64,000 nucleotides of DNA, from contig OZ220477.1 in the NCBI GenBank assembly GCA_965116015.1, positions 2,046,001 through 2,110,000 of the forward strand, written 5' to 3'. Source of the stretch: S5-327 sp965116015 (GTDB lineage: Bacteria > Chloroflexota > Dehalococcoidia > Lucifugimonadales > Australimonadaceae). The translations under genes and the position numbers were made by a program. Shown piece after piece: positions 55,392 to 63,500 of the stretch (position 1 is the stretch's first letter; every line of letters begins with the position of its first letter). Under the pieces are notes generated by a model, which was given only the letters and a program-made list of their open reading frames with translations, did no database searches and was not told the DNA's origin.

Positions 55392-56159
55392 CTACCGAGT
55401 CAGCTTTTCCTGCCAGTCGAGCCCTGAGCGCTCCCCCGCTAGCCGCGCGTACAGCCTGCTAACGAAAGGCGAAAGCCGCCCCGCGGCATCTCCCAGCGCC
55501 TGCCGCCACTTCTCTTCGAAAGCGGCGCCGTCTTCCTCAGGGATGCGCATCTCAGCGACCTCGCCGTCGCTGTCGCGCAGCAGGACAACGTCGGCAGGGT
55601 AGTCCACGTTCGATGTCGACGACCTCGTTTCGGCGAACGCCAGCAGACCCGCTCGCAGCCCCTTCTCCAGCGACATCTCGAACGACCACAGATGCGAGAG
55701 GATAGGCTTGCCGTAGCGGCTGTCCCCAATGATGACGTACGGCGTTGCCGCTTCAACCTCCACCCAGTTCCCCTCTGGATACAGATGGAACAGCCCTGAG
55801 CGGGCGTCGTTCGCCAAACTTCCTCCCACGATGCAATTAAGATCGAACACAAGATTCGACTCCCGCAGCCACTCGCTGTCCTCGGCGCGCGCGCGCCGCA
55901 TCTGCTGCGCCAGCGAATTGACGGCCTCATAGGCGCGGGTTGGGGGCGACGCTCCGTTCGACCCCTCCGCGTCGAAATACGTAAGAGCCTTGTCCCGGAG
56001 CGACCGCAATCCGCTCGTGAGGACAAACAGCGATCCCCCGCTGAATTCGCGCACAGCAATCTTCGGCGCGCTTGAAACCTCCATAGAACCGCTTGTGATG
56101 CGCGTGTCCGCGATGGCCAGGAGCCCCTCGGCGCTCTTGAGTCCCAGGCAGAATGTCAT
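55392..56159 (-). CDS. Anbu-type proteasome-like Ntn peptidase
   Basis: 255 aa. Start ATG 56159 gives MTFCLGLKSAEGLLAIADTR, with Thr1 as nucleophile after Met removal, Asp in ADTR and the Lys in SAPKIAV; the Anbu-specific IGDSRYGKPIL and TSNVDYP blocks follow. Anbu (bacterial proteasome homologue) forms open helical or ring assemblies. Elsewhere it is in an operon with an ATP-grasp, an alpha-E and a transglutaminase protein; none of these is near. No proteasome ATPase is near. Peptidase activity in the family has been hard to show. Confidence 0.85.
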   Translation of the reverse strand: MTFCLGLKSAEGLLAIADTRITSGSMEVSSAPKIAVREFSGGSLFVLTSGLRSLRDKALTYFDAEGSNGASPPTRAYEAVNSLAQQMRRARAEDSEWLRESNLVFDLNCIVGGSLANDARSGLFHLYPEGNWVEVEAATPYVIIGDSRYGKPILSHLWSFEMSLEKGLRAGLLAFAETRSSTSNVDYPADVVLLRDSDGEVAEMRIPEEDGAAFEEKWRQALGDAAGRLSPFVSRLYARLAGERSGLDWQEKLTR

Positions 56160-56390
56160 GGAGTGAACCCCGGCAGCGTCGCCCTGCTGGGCGGCGGGGG
56201 ATGGTTGTGGCCATGGCGGCCCTGCCGCGAGTTTAGCGCAGAAGCGCCCCCGCAACCCCCCTCGCTCGCGTGCAGAACAACCGCAGATTCCACCTTTCGT
56301 CGTCGCCGTATCCCCAGCGCCGGTCCCGTTCTCGCAGGAACTCTCCCTCCCCTGTGTGCTACACTAGGTGTCCGTAGACTCTGTGCGCGT

Positions 56391-56466
56391 GGGCCTGTGG
56401 CGCAGTTGGGAGCGCGCCTCAATGGCATTGAGGAGGTCGGGGGTTCGAATCCCCCCAGGTCCACCA
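56391..56466 (+). tRNA. tRNA-Ala (anticodon GGC)
   Basis: Acceptor GGGCCTG/CAGGTCC with the Ala-type G-T pair at position 3-70, loop ATGGCAT giving GGC (reads GCC), T-loop TTCGAAT. A73 and CCA encoded. Confidence 0.95.
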
Positions 56467-56619
56467 CTTCCGCTCTCATGCTGTCGCTCGCGGGAGATGA
56501 CGATGGGGCAAGCCTCTCCACGTTTCCTCTCCGCCTCTTCGTTCCCGAATACTCCAATTGCGCACGCATTCGCGAGAGCATAGGGTAGCCCAAGCTGCGC
56601 TCGGATAAGAGCTGCAAAA

Positions 56620-58053
56620 ATGAAGTCGCTGCTTCGTCACAGCACAGGAAATCGGATGGGCGCCTGGCTCGCGCTTTTTGCGTTGACCGCGCTCCTTGTG
56701 TGCGCTGCCCTTGCGTCTCAGGCTGCGCATGCGCAGGCTCCTGCCGTTCTGACGATTTCGGCGTCAGATGTGCGCGTGACTGAAGGCCACCGGGACTCTG
56801 TGCGAATGGTGTTCACAGTTACTCTGAGCGGTTCGCCTACGCATGATGTCGCCGTGGCCGTTAGAGTCAAGAACGGCACAGCTACGCCCCTCAGAGGCGT
56901 CGAGCGCGACTTCGTCGCCTTCGCAATGACGCTGACCTTTGCAGCGAACGCTTCCGGGGACGCGCTAATCAAGAAAATTCCAGTCAAGGTGGTCGGCGAC
57001 CGGCGCGTGGAACCCGATGAGACCGTTATTCTAGAACTCTACAACCTTGTGACCGACGATGCCCGGGTTGCCTTCATCGGCGGCGGGGAACGGATTGAAG
57101 CTACAGGAACGATAGTCAACGACGACAGCGACGACAACATAACCCTCCCAATCTCGGTTGTGGGCGCGAGCGTAGCCGAAGGCGATCAGGGCCTGACAAA
57201 CCTGCCGTTCACGGTAACCCTAAGCGATACGCCAACCAGCAGGGTTAGAGTGCAGGTGACGGCGCTGCTGGTCAACGGCGGCACGGCCACAGGCGAATCG
57301 GGCGCTGAGCGCGACTTCACCCCGTTTCAGGATGAGCTTTTCTTCGAGGAAGGCGCATCTGGGGCCGCCCTCGCCCACACCGTGAACGTCCAGGTGCTGG
57401 GCGACCATCGAGTGGAGCCTGATGAGACCGTCATTCTGCGCGTGAATAACCTCCGTACGGAAGACGATCGGGTGATTTTTGCCGGGAATGGGAAGAGAAT
57501 CGAGGTTGCAGGCACGATAACTAACGACGATGCCCCTCGTGCAGCGTCGCTCCCCGCCAAACCAGGCCATTTTTCAGCGCTAGCGGGCAATGGAGAAGTG
57601 GCGCTTTCTTGGGACGATCCGAACGATGAAACGATCACCGTATGGCAGGTGCGCCACACCTCTAGTGCATCGGATTGGACGGAAGCTCCGTGGACCAGCA
57701 TCCCTAGCTCCGATAAAGACACGACTACCCACACTGTTCGCCGACTGCGACGCTGGCTCCTACCCCACTACCGGGAGGGAGTTCGCCGACTGCGACGCCT
57801 ACGCCTACCCCGCCGCCGGGGGATAGTTTGCCGCCCGTGCCGCCGACGCCTACTCCGCCGCTGGGAGGGAGTTCGCCAACTGCGACGCCGACGCCTACCC
57901 CGCCGCTGGGAGGGAGTTCGCCAACTGCGACGCCGACGCCTACCCCGCCACTGGGAGGGAGTTCGCCGACTGCGACGCTGGCTCCTACCCCGCCACCGGG
58001 AGGCAGTGCGCCGACGCCGACGCCTACTCCGCCGCTGGGAGGGAGTTCGCTGA
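56620..58053 (+). CDS. Calx-beta surface protein, frameshifted after a partial FN3 domain
   Basis: Secreted protein. Signal peptide to about residue 40 (AHAQA cleavage). Two Calx-beta domains, about 42-165 and 175-305, each ending DETVILELYN-like with VEPDETVIL and IVNDD; they bind Ca2+ in adhesins. A fibronectin-III domain starts at 308 (PGHFSALAGNGEVALSWDDP) but stops half way at DTTTHTV near base 57735; from there this frame reads only Arg-rich nonsense to 58053. The true C-terminus, a Pro-rich stalk and membrane anchor, is in another frame (57736-58505). Deletion of the end of FN3 plus a frame change is the simplest reading. Confidence 0.82.
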   Translation: MKSLLRHSTGNRMGAWLALFALTALLVCAALASQAAHAQAPAVLTISASDVRVTEGHRDSVRMVFTVTLSGSPTHDVAVAVRVKNGTATPLRGVERDFVAFAMTLTFAANASGDALIKKIPVKVVGDRRVEPDETVILELYNLVTDDARVAFIGGGERIEATGTIVNDDSDDNITLPISVVGASVAEGDQGLTNLPFTVTLSDTPTSRVRVQVTALLVNGGTATGESGAERDFTPFQDELFFEEGASGAALAHTVNVQVLGDHRVEPDETVILRVNNLRTEDDRVIFAGNGKRIEVAGTITNDDAPRAASLPAKPGHFSALAGNGEVALSWDDPNDETITVWQVRHTSSASDWTEAPWTSIPSSDKDTTTHTVRRLRRWLLPHYREGVRRLRRLRLPRRRGIVCRPCRRRLLRRWEGVRQLRRRRLPRRWEGVRQLRRRRLPRHWEGVRRLRRWLLPRHREAVRRRRRLLRRWEGVR

Positions 58054-58290
58054 CTGCGACGCCGACGCCTACCCCGCTCTCGGGAGATAGCTCGCGGTCT
58101 GTGCCGCCGCCTACACTCTCGCTGGGAGGTAGTTCGCTGTCCGCGCCGCCGACGCCTGCCCCGCTGCCGGGAGATAGCTCGCGGTCCGCTCCGCCGCTGC
58201 CTACTCCGCCGCGGGGAGGTGGTTTGCCGCCCGCGCCGCCGACGCCCATCCCACTGCCGGGAGATAGCTCGCTGAGTTCGGCGCTGACAC
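57736..58290 (+). repeat. 45-bp tandem repeats coding a Pro-rich stalk
   Basis: CTGGGAGGGAGTTCGCC recurs at 57861, 57906 and 57951, with degenerate copies before and after at multiples of 45 bp. Each codes 15 residues. The array begins exactly where the FN3 frame breaks. Confidence 0.85.
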
Positions 58291-58505
58291 CTACGCCGCT
58301 CCCTACTGCGACGCAGGCGCCTACGCCGACACGAACGCCGTCGGCGTCGCCAATGCCTGCGTCCGAACCAACAGGAGGCGGTCTCATGGGCGCACTGCCC
58401 TGGCTGCTGATTCCGCTCGTCCTACTGGCGGCGCTGGTCGCTGCTATCAGATATCGGCTGTTAGGCCATCGTCGTCGTCGCCGTCGCCGGCCTCCGCAGG
58501 AGTAG
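57736..58505 (+). pseudogene. Out-of-frame C-terminal stalk and membrane anchor of the Calx-beta protein
   Basis: In the frame of base 57828 this codes Pro/Thr/Ser/Gly repeats (GGSSPTATPTPTPPL-type), then a helix (LPWLLIPLVLLAALVAAI) and a basic end (RYRLLGHRRRR). That is the usual C-terminus of an anchored surface protein and it fits the upstream part as one gene. No good start site lies before it, so it is probably not made alone unless ribosomes shift frame. Confidence 0.7.
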
Positions 58506-58742
58506 GTTGTTCGAACGCCCTACTCTCTCTGGCGGAAGAAAGAAACCTGCCGTTATTCTGCTACCATAGTGCGGCCCTGTCCGGTTGACGCTTGGCAGGC
58601 ATTGGCCTAGCCTCAGGTCTCCTGTGGCTCTTGAGATGCGCTCGATACCCCAATGCGCCCATGATGGAGTATGGATGACAGAGATGGAGCGATCCTTTGG
58701 CGACCCGTCGTGTTTCCCCCAGCCCCGCCCGTGCTCAGAGAC

Positions 58743-58753
58743 GGGGGGGGGGG
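58743..58753 (+). repeat. Run of 11 G before the GPP34-P450 gene
   Basis: A G11 homopolymer 55 bp upstream of ATG 58809, in a 303-bp gap (58506-58808) with no other gene. Such tracts slip easily. A frame in line with the P450 gene is open from 58671 through the tract, so length changes could alter promoter spacing, or coding if translation starts upstream. Confidence 0.9.
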
Positions 58754-58808
58754 AGGATGCCGACTTGCGCGCGAGGCAAACTGTCAGCGAAAAGGACGTC
58801 GTTTAGCA

Positions 58809-60827
58809 ATGCTCACGTTCGCTGAAGAGCTCCTGCTGCTGGCTATGGGGGACGGTCCAGCCGACGCAACCAGCGTGCCGGCTCGGAGTCTCCGCTACGC
58901 CCTGGCCGGCGCCGTGTTGATGGAACTGGCGCTGAAAGACAGGATCGACACGGGCAACAATACTCTCGTCGTGACAAACTCCGAGCCGCTTGACGACTCG
59001 CTGCTGGACTCGGCGCTGGCGAGCATCGTGGAGATGTCAGACGCACCCCGCACTCCGGATTTCTGGGTCCGGCGCGTGGCTGAGCACTCCGATGAGCTGC
59101 GCTCCCAGACGCTGCAGCGACTTGCGGAGCAAGGCATTATCGAAGCGGACGACAGCGGGTCGTTCGCGGTCTCGCGTCTTGCGCGCCGAGCCCGGAGCCA
59201 TTCGACGGCGCAGATCGAGCACGAGCAAGAGGTGCGGCAGCGCATAGCGTACGTCATCTCCAGCGATGAGATACCTGACATTCGGGATATCGTGATCATC
59301 AGCCTCGCGCACGGCTGCGGTATATTCCAGCGTATCCTATCGGAGCAGGAATACGAAGAAGCCCGAGAGCGCATTGAACTCATCGCACGGCTCGAGCTGC
59401 TAAGCAGATCGGTCGTTGAGGCTATTCGCAACCTGACACTAGCCGAAACACAAGCTCTTCGGCGCGCTATTCAGGAGAAAGGCGGCGGCTGGCCGCGAGC
59501 AGCCGGATTCCTGCCGGTCGCCGGCCATGCTTTGAAAATTCAGAGAGAGGGGGGAGTGCAAGCATTTCTCACGGAGCAGTACCGTAACCTAGGCCCCGTC
59601 TTTGAAATATCGCTGCTCAACAGGAAGCGTTTGGTTTTGGCAGGACAGGAGGCCAATGAGTTCTTCCTGCGCGATGGCAAAGACTACCTTCATGCCAGCC
59701 GCGAAGTGTGGCCTGGGTTCGCTCAGGAATTCGGCGCAACGAAAATCCTCACCGCACTCGACGGAGCGGAACACCTGCGCCTCCGAAAAGCGATGCGCGA
59801 CGGCTATTCCAGGAAACCCTTTTTGCAGCGGCTGCCCGAAGCTGTAGCCGTCATTGACCGCGAAATGGCGGACTGGCCAACAGACCGCGGGGTCACGGTG
59901 TCGTACCATATCCAGCGTATAGTTCTACAGCAATTAGGTCTCGCTATGGCGGGCATCTCAGCCCGGGACCACGTGGACGACATCATCCATTTCTTTCACG
60001 CGATGCAAGCAGTGTTCCTCACGCAGATGTACCCGAAATTCATGGCTCGTACGCCGAGAACACGCTTAGCATACTCGCGGATCAGAGCTCTCTTCGAGCG
60101 TGTGCTCGCCGCGCACGAACCAACATTGCGCGAGGGCGAAGAACCCAATCTGATCGATGCCCTGATGGAATTGCGGCGCGCATCTCCGGAGTTCATGACT
60201 GACACTGATTTAATGATCAGCGTCATCGGTCCCTACTTTGCTGGAACCGACACTAGCCCAGGCGCTGCGTCATTTATGCTCTATCATCTACTGAAACGCC
60301 CCGACCTCCTGGAGCAAGCTCGCGAAGAAGCCGACCTCCTCTTCGCCAATGGCGGGCCCTCTTCCGAAGGCCTCCAGAATATGCCTATCACTCATCGCGT
60401 CATACTTGAAACGCTCCGCCTGCATCCGATAGTCCCGATACTGCTTCGCACCGCAGTCAACACATTCAACTTCAAAGGCTACTGGATTCCTGCCGGGACG
60501 GAAGTCTGGGTAGCCACGACAGTGCCCCATCACCTGCCGGAATTTTACCCGCACCCCCAAACGTTCGACATCGACCGCTTTACACTCGAGAGGAGAGAGC
60601 ACTCGCGACCAGGAACATTCGCGCCGTTCGGTTTAGGCATGCACAGCTGTCTGGGGCAAGGCGTTGCGGTAGTCCAGATGGCGTTGATAGTGGCGACGTT
60701 CTTGCACAGAGCGGAAATTGTTATGACTCCGCCCAACTATCAACTGAAGGCGAGCCAGCTCCCGCCCCGGCCCGATTCCAGCTTCCGTATCCGAATTTCA
60801 AAGTGGCGGAACTCCCCACGCTCCTAA
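58809..60827 (+). CDS. GPP34 (GOLPH3-like)-cytochrome P450 fusion protein
   Basis: 672 aa. Residues 1-205 are a GPP34 domain (LTFAEELLLLAMGD, RYALAGAVLMELALKDRI, LLDSALASIVEMSDA, LRSQTLQRLAEQGII), the helical fold of yeast Vps74 and GOLPH3, which bind phosphoinositide at the Golgi; bacterial members are of unknown role. Residues 230-672 are a complete P450: I-helix AGTDTS (478-483), ExxR ETLR (534-537), heme loop FGLGMHSCLG with Cys614. It has no membrane anchor of its own, so GPP34 might bring the P450 to the membrane. Redox partners are not nearby. Start ATG 58809 (MLTFAEE) fits the GPP34 N-terminus. The acyltransferase gene follows 6 bp later. Confidence 0.9.
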   Translation: MLTFAEELLLLAMGDGPADATSVPARSLRYALAGAVLMELALKDRIDTGNNTLVVTNSEPLDDSLLDSALASIVEMSDAPRTPDFWVRRVAEHSDELRSQTLQRLAEQGIIEADDSGSFAVSRLARRARSHSTAQIEHEQEVRQRIAYVISSDEIPDIRDIVIISLAHGCGIFQRILSEQEYEEARERIELIARLELLSRSVVEAIRNLTLAETQALRRAIQEKGGGWPRAAGFLPVAGHALKIQREGGVQAFLTEQYRNLGPVFEISLLNRKRLVLAGQEANEFFLRDGKDYLHASREVWPGFAQEFGATKILTALDGAEHLRLRKAMRDGYSRKPFLQRLPEAVAVIDREMADWPTDRGVTVSYHIQRIVLQQLGLAMAGISARDHVDDIIHFFHAMQAVFLTQMYPKFMARTPRTRLAYSRIRALFERVLAAHEPTLREGEEPNLIDALMELRRASPEFMTDTDLMISVIGPYFAGTDTSPGAASFMLYHLLKRPDLLEQAREEADLLFANGGPSSEGLQNMPITHRVILETLRLHPIVPILLRTAVNTFNFKGYWIPAGTEVWVATTVPHHLPEFYPHPQTFDIDRFTLERREHSRPGTFAPFGLGMHSCLGQGVAVVQMALIVATFLHRAEIVMTPPNYQLKASQLPPRPDSSFRIRISKWRNSPRS

Positions 60828-60833
60828 CGACTT

Positions 60834-62015
60834 ATGACTACAGCCGACTCCCAGATGCAGTCATCGCAGCGGTTCTACGATCTCGATGCACTGCGCGCCC
60901 TGGCTATGTTCCTCGGCATAGTCCTCCACTCCACCCTTTTCGTGCTGCCCGAGCCAGTTTCCTTGTGGCCGCTTCATGACAAGAACGCTGAAGGCGATTT
61001 CACATATCGCGTAATCATCGATGCTATTCACGGCTTCCGAATGCCTGTTTTCTTTATGCTCAGCGGTTTCTTCAGCGCCCTGCTCTGGCAACGTCGCGGC
61101 CTTAACTCGCTGGCAATGCAGCGCATCAAACGCGTCGGCATCCCGCTGATTGTCGCATGCCTCACAGTGTTGCCCGTAAGCGTCGCCGTGCTCGCGCTCG
61201 CCGCAGGCAGAGTGGATCCTTACGACTTCCCGCTTTGGGTTCTGCCGTTCGTCTGGGTCCAAAACCTTGGTCATCTGTGGTTCCTGTGGCACCTGCTGCT
61301 GATAACTGCAGGCTTTATCCTCCTCTCTTCGCGAGGCATTCAATTCCACTCCTTCGCATGGTGGCTGCTTCTTCCGGCTTCAGCGCTGCTCTCCCTAGTG
61401 ATGATAGAACCGGTGTTCGGGTCAGACACTGCAGAAGGGCTTATCCCAGAACCTGCCGTGATCTTCTACTACGCATGCTTCTTCCTCTTCGGCGTCTTCT
61501 TCTACCAGCGAGGTATCTCTGTGCGCCGCTGGTGGGCGGTGGCCTTATTGCCGTCCATCGCCGCATTCGTCGCCGCCGACTACCTGCTCGACCGCTACAT
61601 CGAAGAAGTCGGATCTGATCCGCCTGAGGCATTCCTGTTCGAGAGCCCGTTGACTATGGCCAGCGCGCTGATTGAAGCAGCCTACGCCTGGCTGATGGCG
61701 TTCGGCATGGTAGGCCTTTTCCGGCTGATTGCGTCCCGCGAGAGCTTCACGATGCGTTACCTGTCCGACGCCGCGTATTGGATGTACCTTTCGCATGCGC
61801 CGCTCGTGGTGCTTGGCCAATGGCTCGTACTTGATTGGCCGATTAGCCATCACCTGAAATTCCTGTTCGTGTGCGCAGGAGTGACAGCGATTGTGCTGTT
61901 CACCTACCAATACGGCGTCCGCTACACATTCATCGGCAGAGCGCTCAACGGCCCCCGCACTCCTCGCGCCGCCTCCGGTCCAGGCAGCAGCGCGCTTGCC
62001 CCGAGAGAGAGCTAA
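60834..62015 (+). CDS. Acyltransferase 3 family membrane protein
   Basis: 393 aa, 10 helices. Family start RFYDLDALRALAMFLGIVLH with the catalytic His, then HGFRMPVFFMLSGFFSALL and RIKRVGIPLI. Members O-acylate sugars, lipids or glucans at the membrane; MdoC/OpgC-like proteins add succinyl groups to glucans. It starts 6 bp after the P450 fusion, so both form one operon. A hydroxylated lipid or isoprenoid made by the P450 and then acylated is a natural hypothesis. Confidence 0.9.
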   Translation: MTTADSQMQSSQRFYDLDALRALAMFLGIVLHSTLFVLPEPVSLWPLHDKNAEGDFTYRVIIDAIHGFRMPVFFMLSGFFSALLWQRRGLNSLAMQRIKRVGIPLIVACLTVLPVSVAVLALAAGRVDPYDFPLWVLPFVWVQNLGHLWFLWHLLLITAGFILLSSRGIQFHSFAWWLLLPASALLSLVMIEPVFGSDTAEGLIPEPAVIFYYACFFLFGVFFYQRGISVRRWWAVALLPSIAAFVAADYLLDRYIEEVGSDPPEAFLFESPLTMASALIEAAYAWLMAFGMVGLFRLIASRESFTMRYLSDAAYWMYLSHAPLVVLGQWLVLDWPISHHLKFLFVCAGVTAIVLFTYQYGVRYTFIGRALNGPRTPRAASGPGSSALAPRES

Positions 62016-62114
62016 CGGCGAGGAGCGGCTATCCCCGGGGCCCGGCGCAACCGCAGACTAGCCGTGCCCCCCTGATTTCCGTAAAGATGACGCGCTATCC
62101 GTTACCGTCACCAT

Positions 62115-62840
62115 ATGCGAACGCTCATCGTCAGCGACATACACAGTAACCTCATTGCCCTCGACGCGGTCATTGCCGCTGTCGAAGACGAGGCCCCGAT
62201 CGACCGGGTTTGGTGCCTTGGCGACATCGTGGGCTACGGGCCGTGGCCTCTCGAAACAGTTCGCCGTGTCCGCGCGCTCGGAGCGCTGAGCGTGAAAGGC
62301 AACCACGATGCCGGCGCGGCGGGGCTTGTAGCCCTCGACACGTTCAACTACTTCGCAGCCGAGGCGTGCCGTTGGACAAGGGAGCAGCTCGATAGCGACG
62401 CTTCCGATTATTTGTCCAGCCTGCCCGAAACGCTTCGCGAAGACGGTTTCACGCTTGTGCATGGCTCGCCGAAAGACCCTCTGTGGGACTATCTGTTCGG
62501 GTACCCGCAGGCCATTGAAGCGTGGGAGCGCGCTGTAACGCGCGATGTGCTCGTCGGTCATACGCACTATCAGCTTGCCGCCACGGCAGGCGCAGGGTTG
62601 ACACAACCAGGCTCCGAGGGACTCACCGTCTTCAGGGGGGAGGCGCGGCTGGTGGTGAATCCAGGCAGCGTCGGGCAACCCCGCGACAGTGATCCGAGAG
62701 CCGCCTATGCGGTTTACGACGACGACCTCGGCGCCGTCGCGCTCCATCGAGCCTGGTACAACGTCGCTGCGACGCAGCGCGCGATGGCGGATGCAGGTCT
62801 CCCCGATCCTCTCATCAGCCGCCTCAGCGCAGGGCGGTAG
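62115..62840 (+). CDS. Metallophosphoesterase
   Basis: 241 aa calcineurin-like phosphoesterase of the YfcE/MJ0936 type. Metal ligands: SDIHSN, LGDIVGYGPWP, KGNHD, VHGSP and GHTHY. The VNPGSVGQPRD motif is typical of this subgroup. Members act on phosphodiesters or diadenosine compounds; the substrate is unknown. Stands alone, 100 bp after the acyltransferase. Confidence 0.92.
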   Translation: MRTLIVSDIHSNLIALDAVIAAVEDEAPIDRVWCLGDIVGYGPWPLETVRRVRALGALSVKGNHDAGAAGLVALDTFNYFAAEACRWTREQLDSDASDYLSSLPETLREDGFTLVHGSPKDPLWDYLFGYPQAIEAWERAVTRDVLVGHTHYQLAATAGAGLTQPGSEGLTVFRGEARLVVNPGSVGQPRDSDPRAAYAVYDDDLGAVALHRAWYNVAATQRAMADAGLPDPLISRLSAGR

Positions 62841-63001
62841 CACATCCGAGCAAGGTGGGTAAGAGGCGAGGGAGAACCGCGCAGCGGCGTTGACACAACG
62901 GTGAGAGAACCCCGCGCATCGACGCGCGCGCGGCCGCTTGCGGGGTGTGCTAGAATCCGCTAAACCTATCGCTCACGCGATCCTGGAGGTCGGCGTCAGC
63001 T

Positions 63002-63253
63002 ATGCTCCGTATTCGTCTGCGCAGAGTCGGCAAGAAGAAGCAGCCTAGTTACCGCATCGTCGTTGCCGATGCGCGGGCGCCGCGCGACGGCGCCTTCGTC
63101 GACCAGGTTGGACACTACAACCCGCTCACGGATCCCCCAACCATCGTCGTCGATCCAGACAAAGCCAAGCAGTGGCTCAGCCGCGGCGCCAAACCTTCGG
63201 ACAAGGTCGAGCGCATCTTGCAGGCTCAGAGCATACTAGGGAAGACGGTATAG
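63002..63253 (+). CDS. rpsP: 30S ribosomal protein S16
   Basis: 83 aa. MLRIRLRRVGKKKQPSYRIV, VVADARAPRDG, VGHYNPL and RAKPSDKV-like end (RGAKPSDKVERIL) are diagnostic. GGAGG sits before ATG 63002. First gene of rpsP-khpA-rimM. TAGAAT at 62951 may be its -10, but I see no matching -35. Confidence 0.97.
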   Translation: MLRIRLRRVGKKKQPSYRIVVADARAPRDGAFVDQVGHYNPLTDPPTIVVDPDKAKQWLSRGAKPSDKVERILQAQSILGKTV

Positions 63254-63255
63254 CC

Positions 63256-63483
63256 ATGAAGGATCTCGTCGAGTACATCGCCAAAGCTATCGCCAGTCAT
63301 CCCGACGAAGTGAAAGTCGCTGAGTCTGAGGAGGATGGGGAGATCGTGATTCGCCTCGAGGTGCATCCCGAAGACAAGGGCCGCGTCATCGGGAGACAGG
63401 GACGCGTTGCCCAAGCGATGCGTACCCTCATCCGCGTCGCTGCCGTTAAGGAAGACGTGCGCGCTAACCTCGAGATTGTGTAG
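63256..63483 (+). CDS. khpA: KH-domain RNA-binding protein KhpA
   Basis: 75-aa KH protein. Core VHPEDKGRVIGRQGRVAQAM holds the GxxG loop (GRQG). Starts at ATG 63256, 2 bp after rpsP. The order rpsP-khpA(ylqC)-rimM is common. KhpA with KhpB affects cell elongation and RNA handling in Gram-positive bacteria; in other phyla the role is unclear. Confidence 0.93.
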   Translation: MKDLVEYIAKAIASHPDEVKVAESEEDGEIVIRLEVHPEDKGRVIGRQGRVAQAMRTLIRVAAVKEDVRANLEIV

Positions 63484-63500
63484 CTCCCAGCCGCGTGACG

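Noticed and set aside
57736..58290. 45-bp repeats as a CRISPR array
   Set aside because: No spacers; they encode Pro/Thr/Gly repeats of a surface protein.
62893..62898. TTGACA as -35 of an rpsP promoter
   Set aside because: No -10 box at a suitable distance; the TAGAAT at 62951 is too far away.
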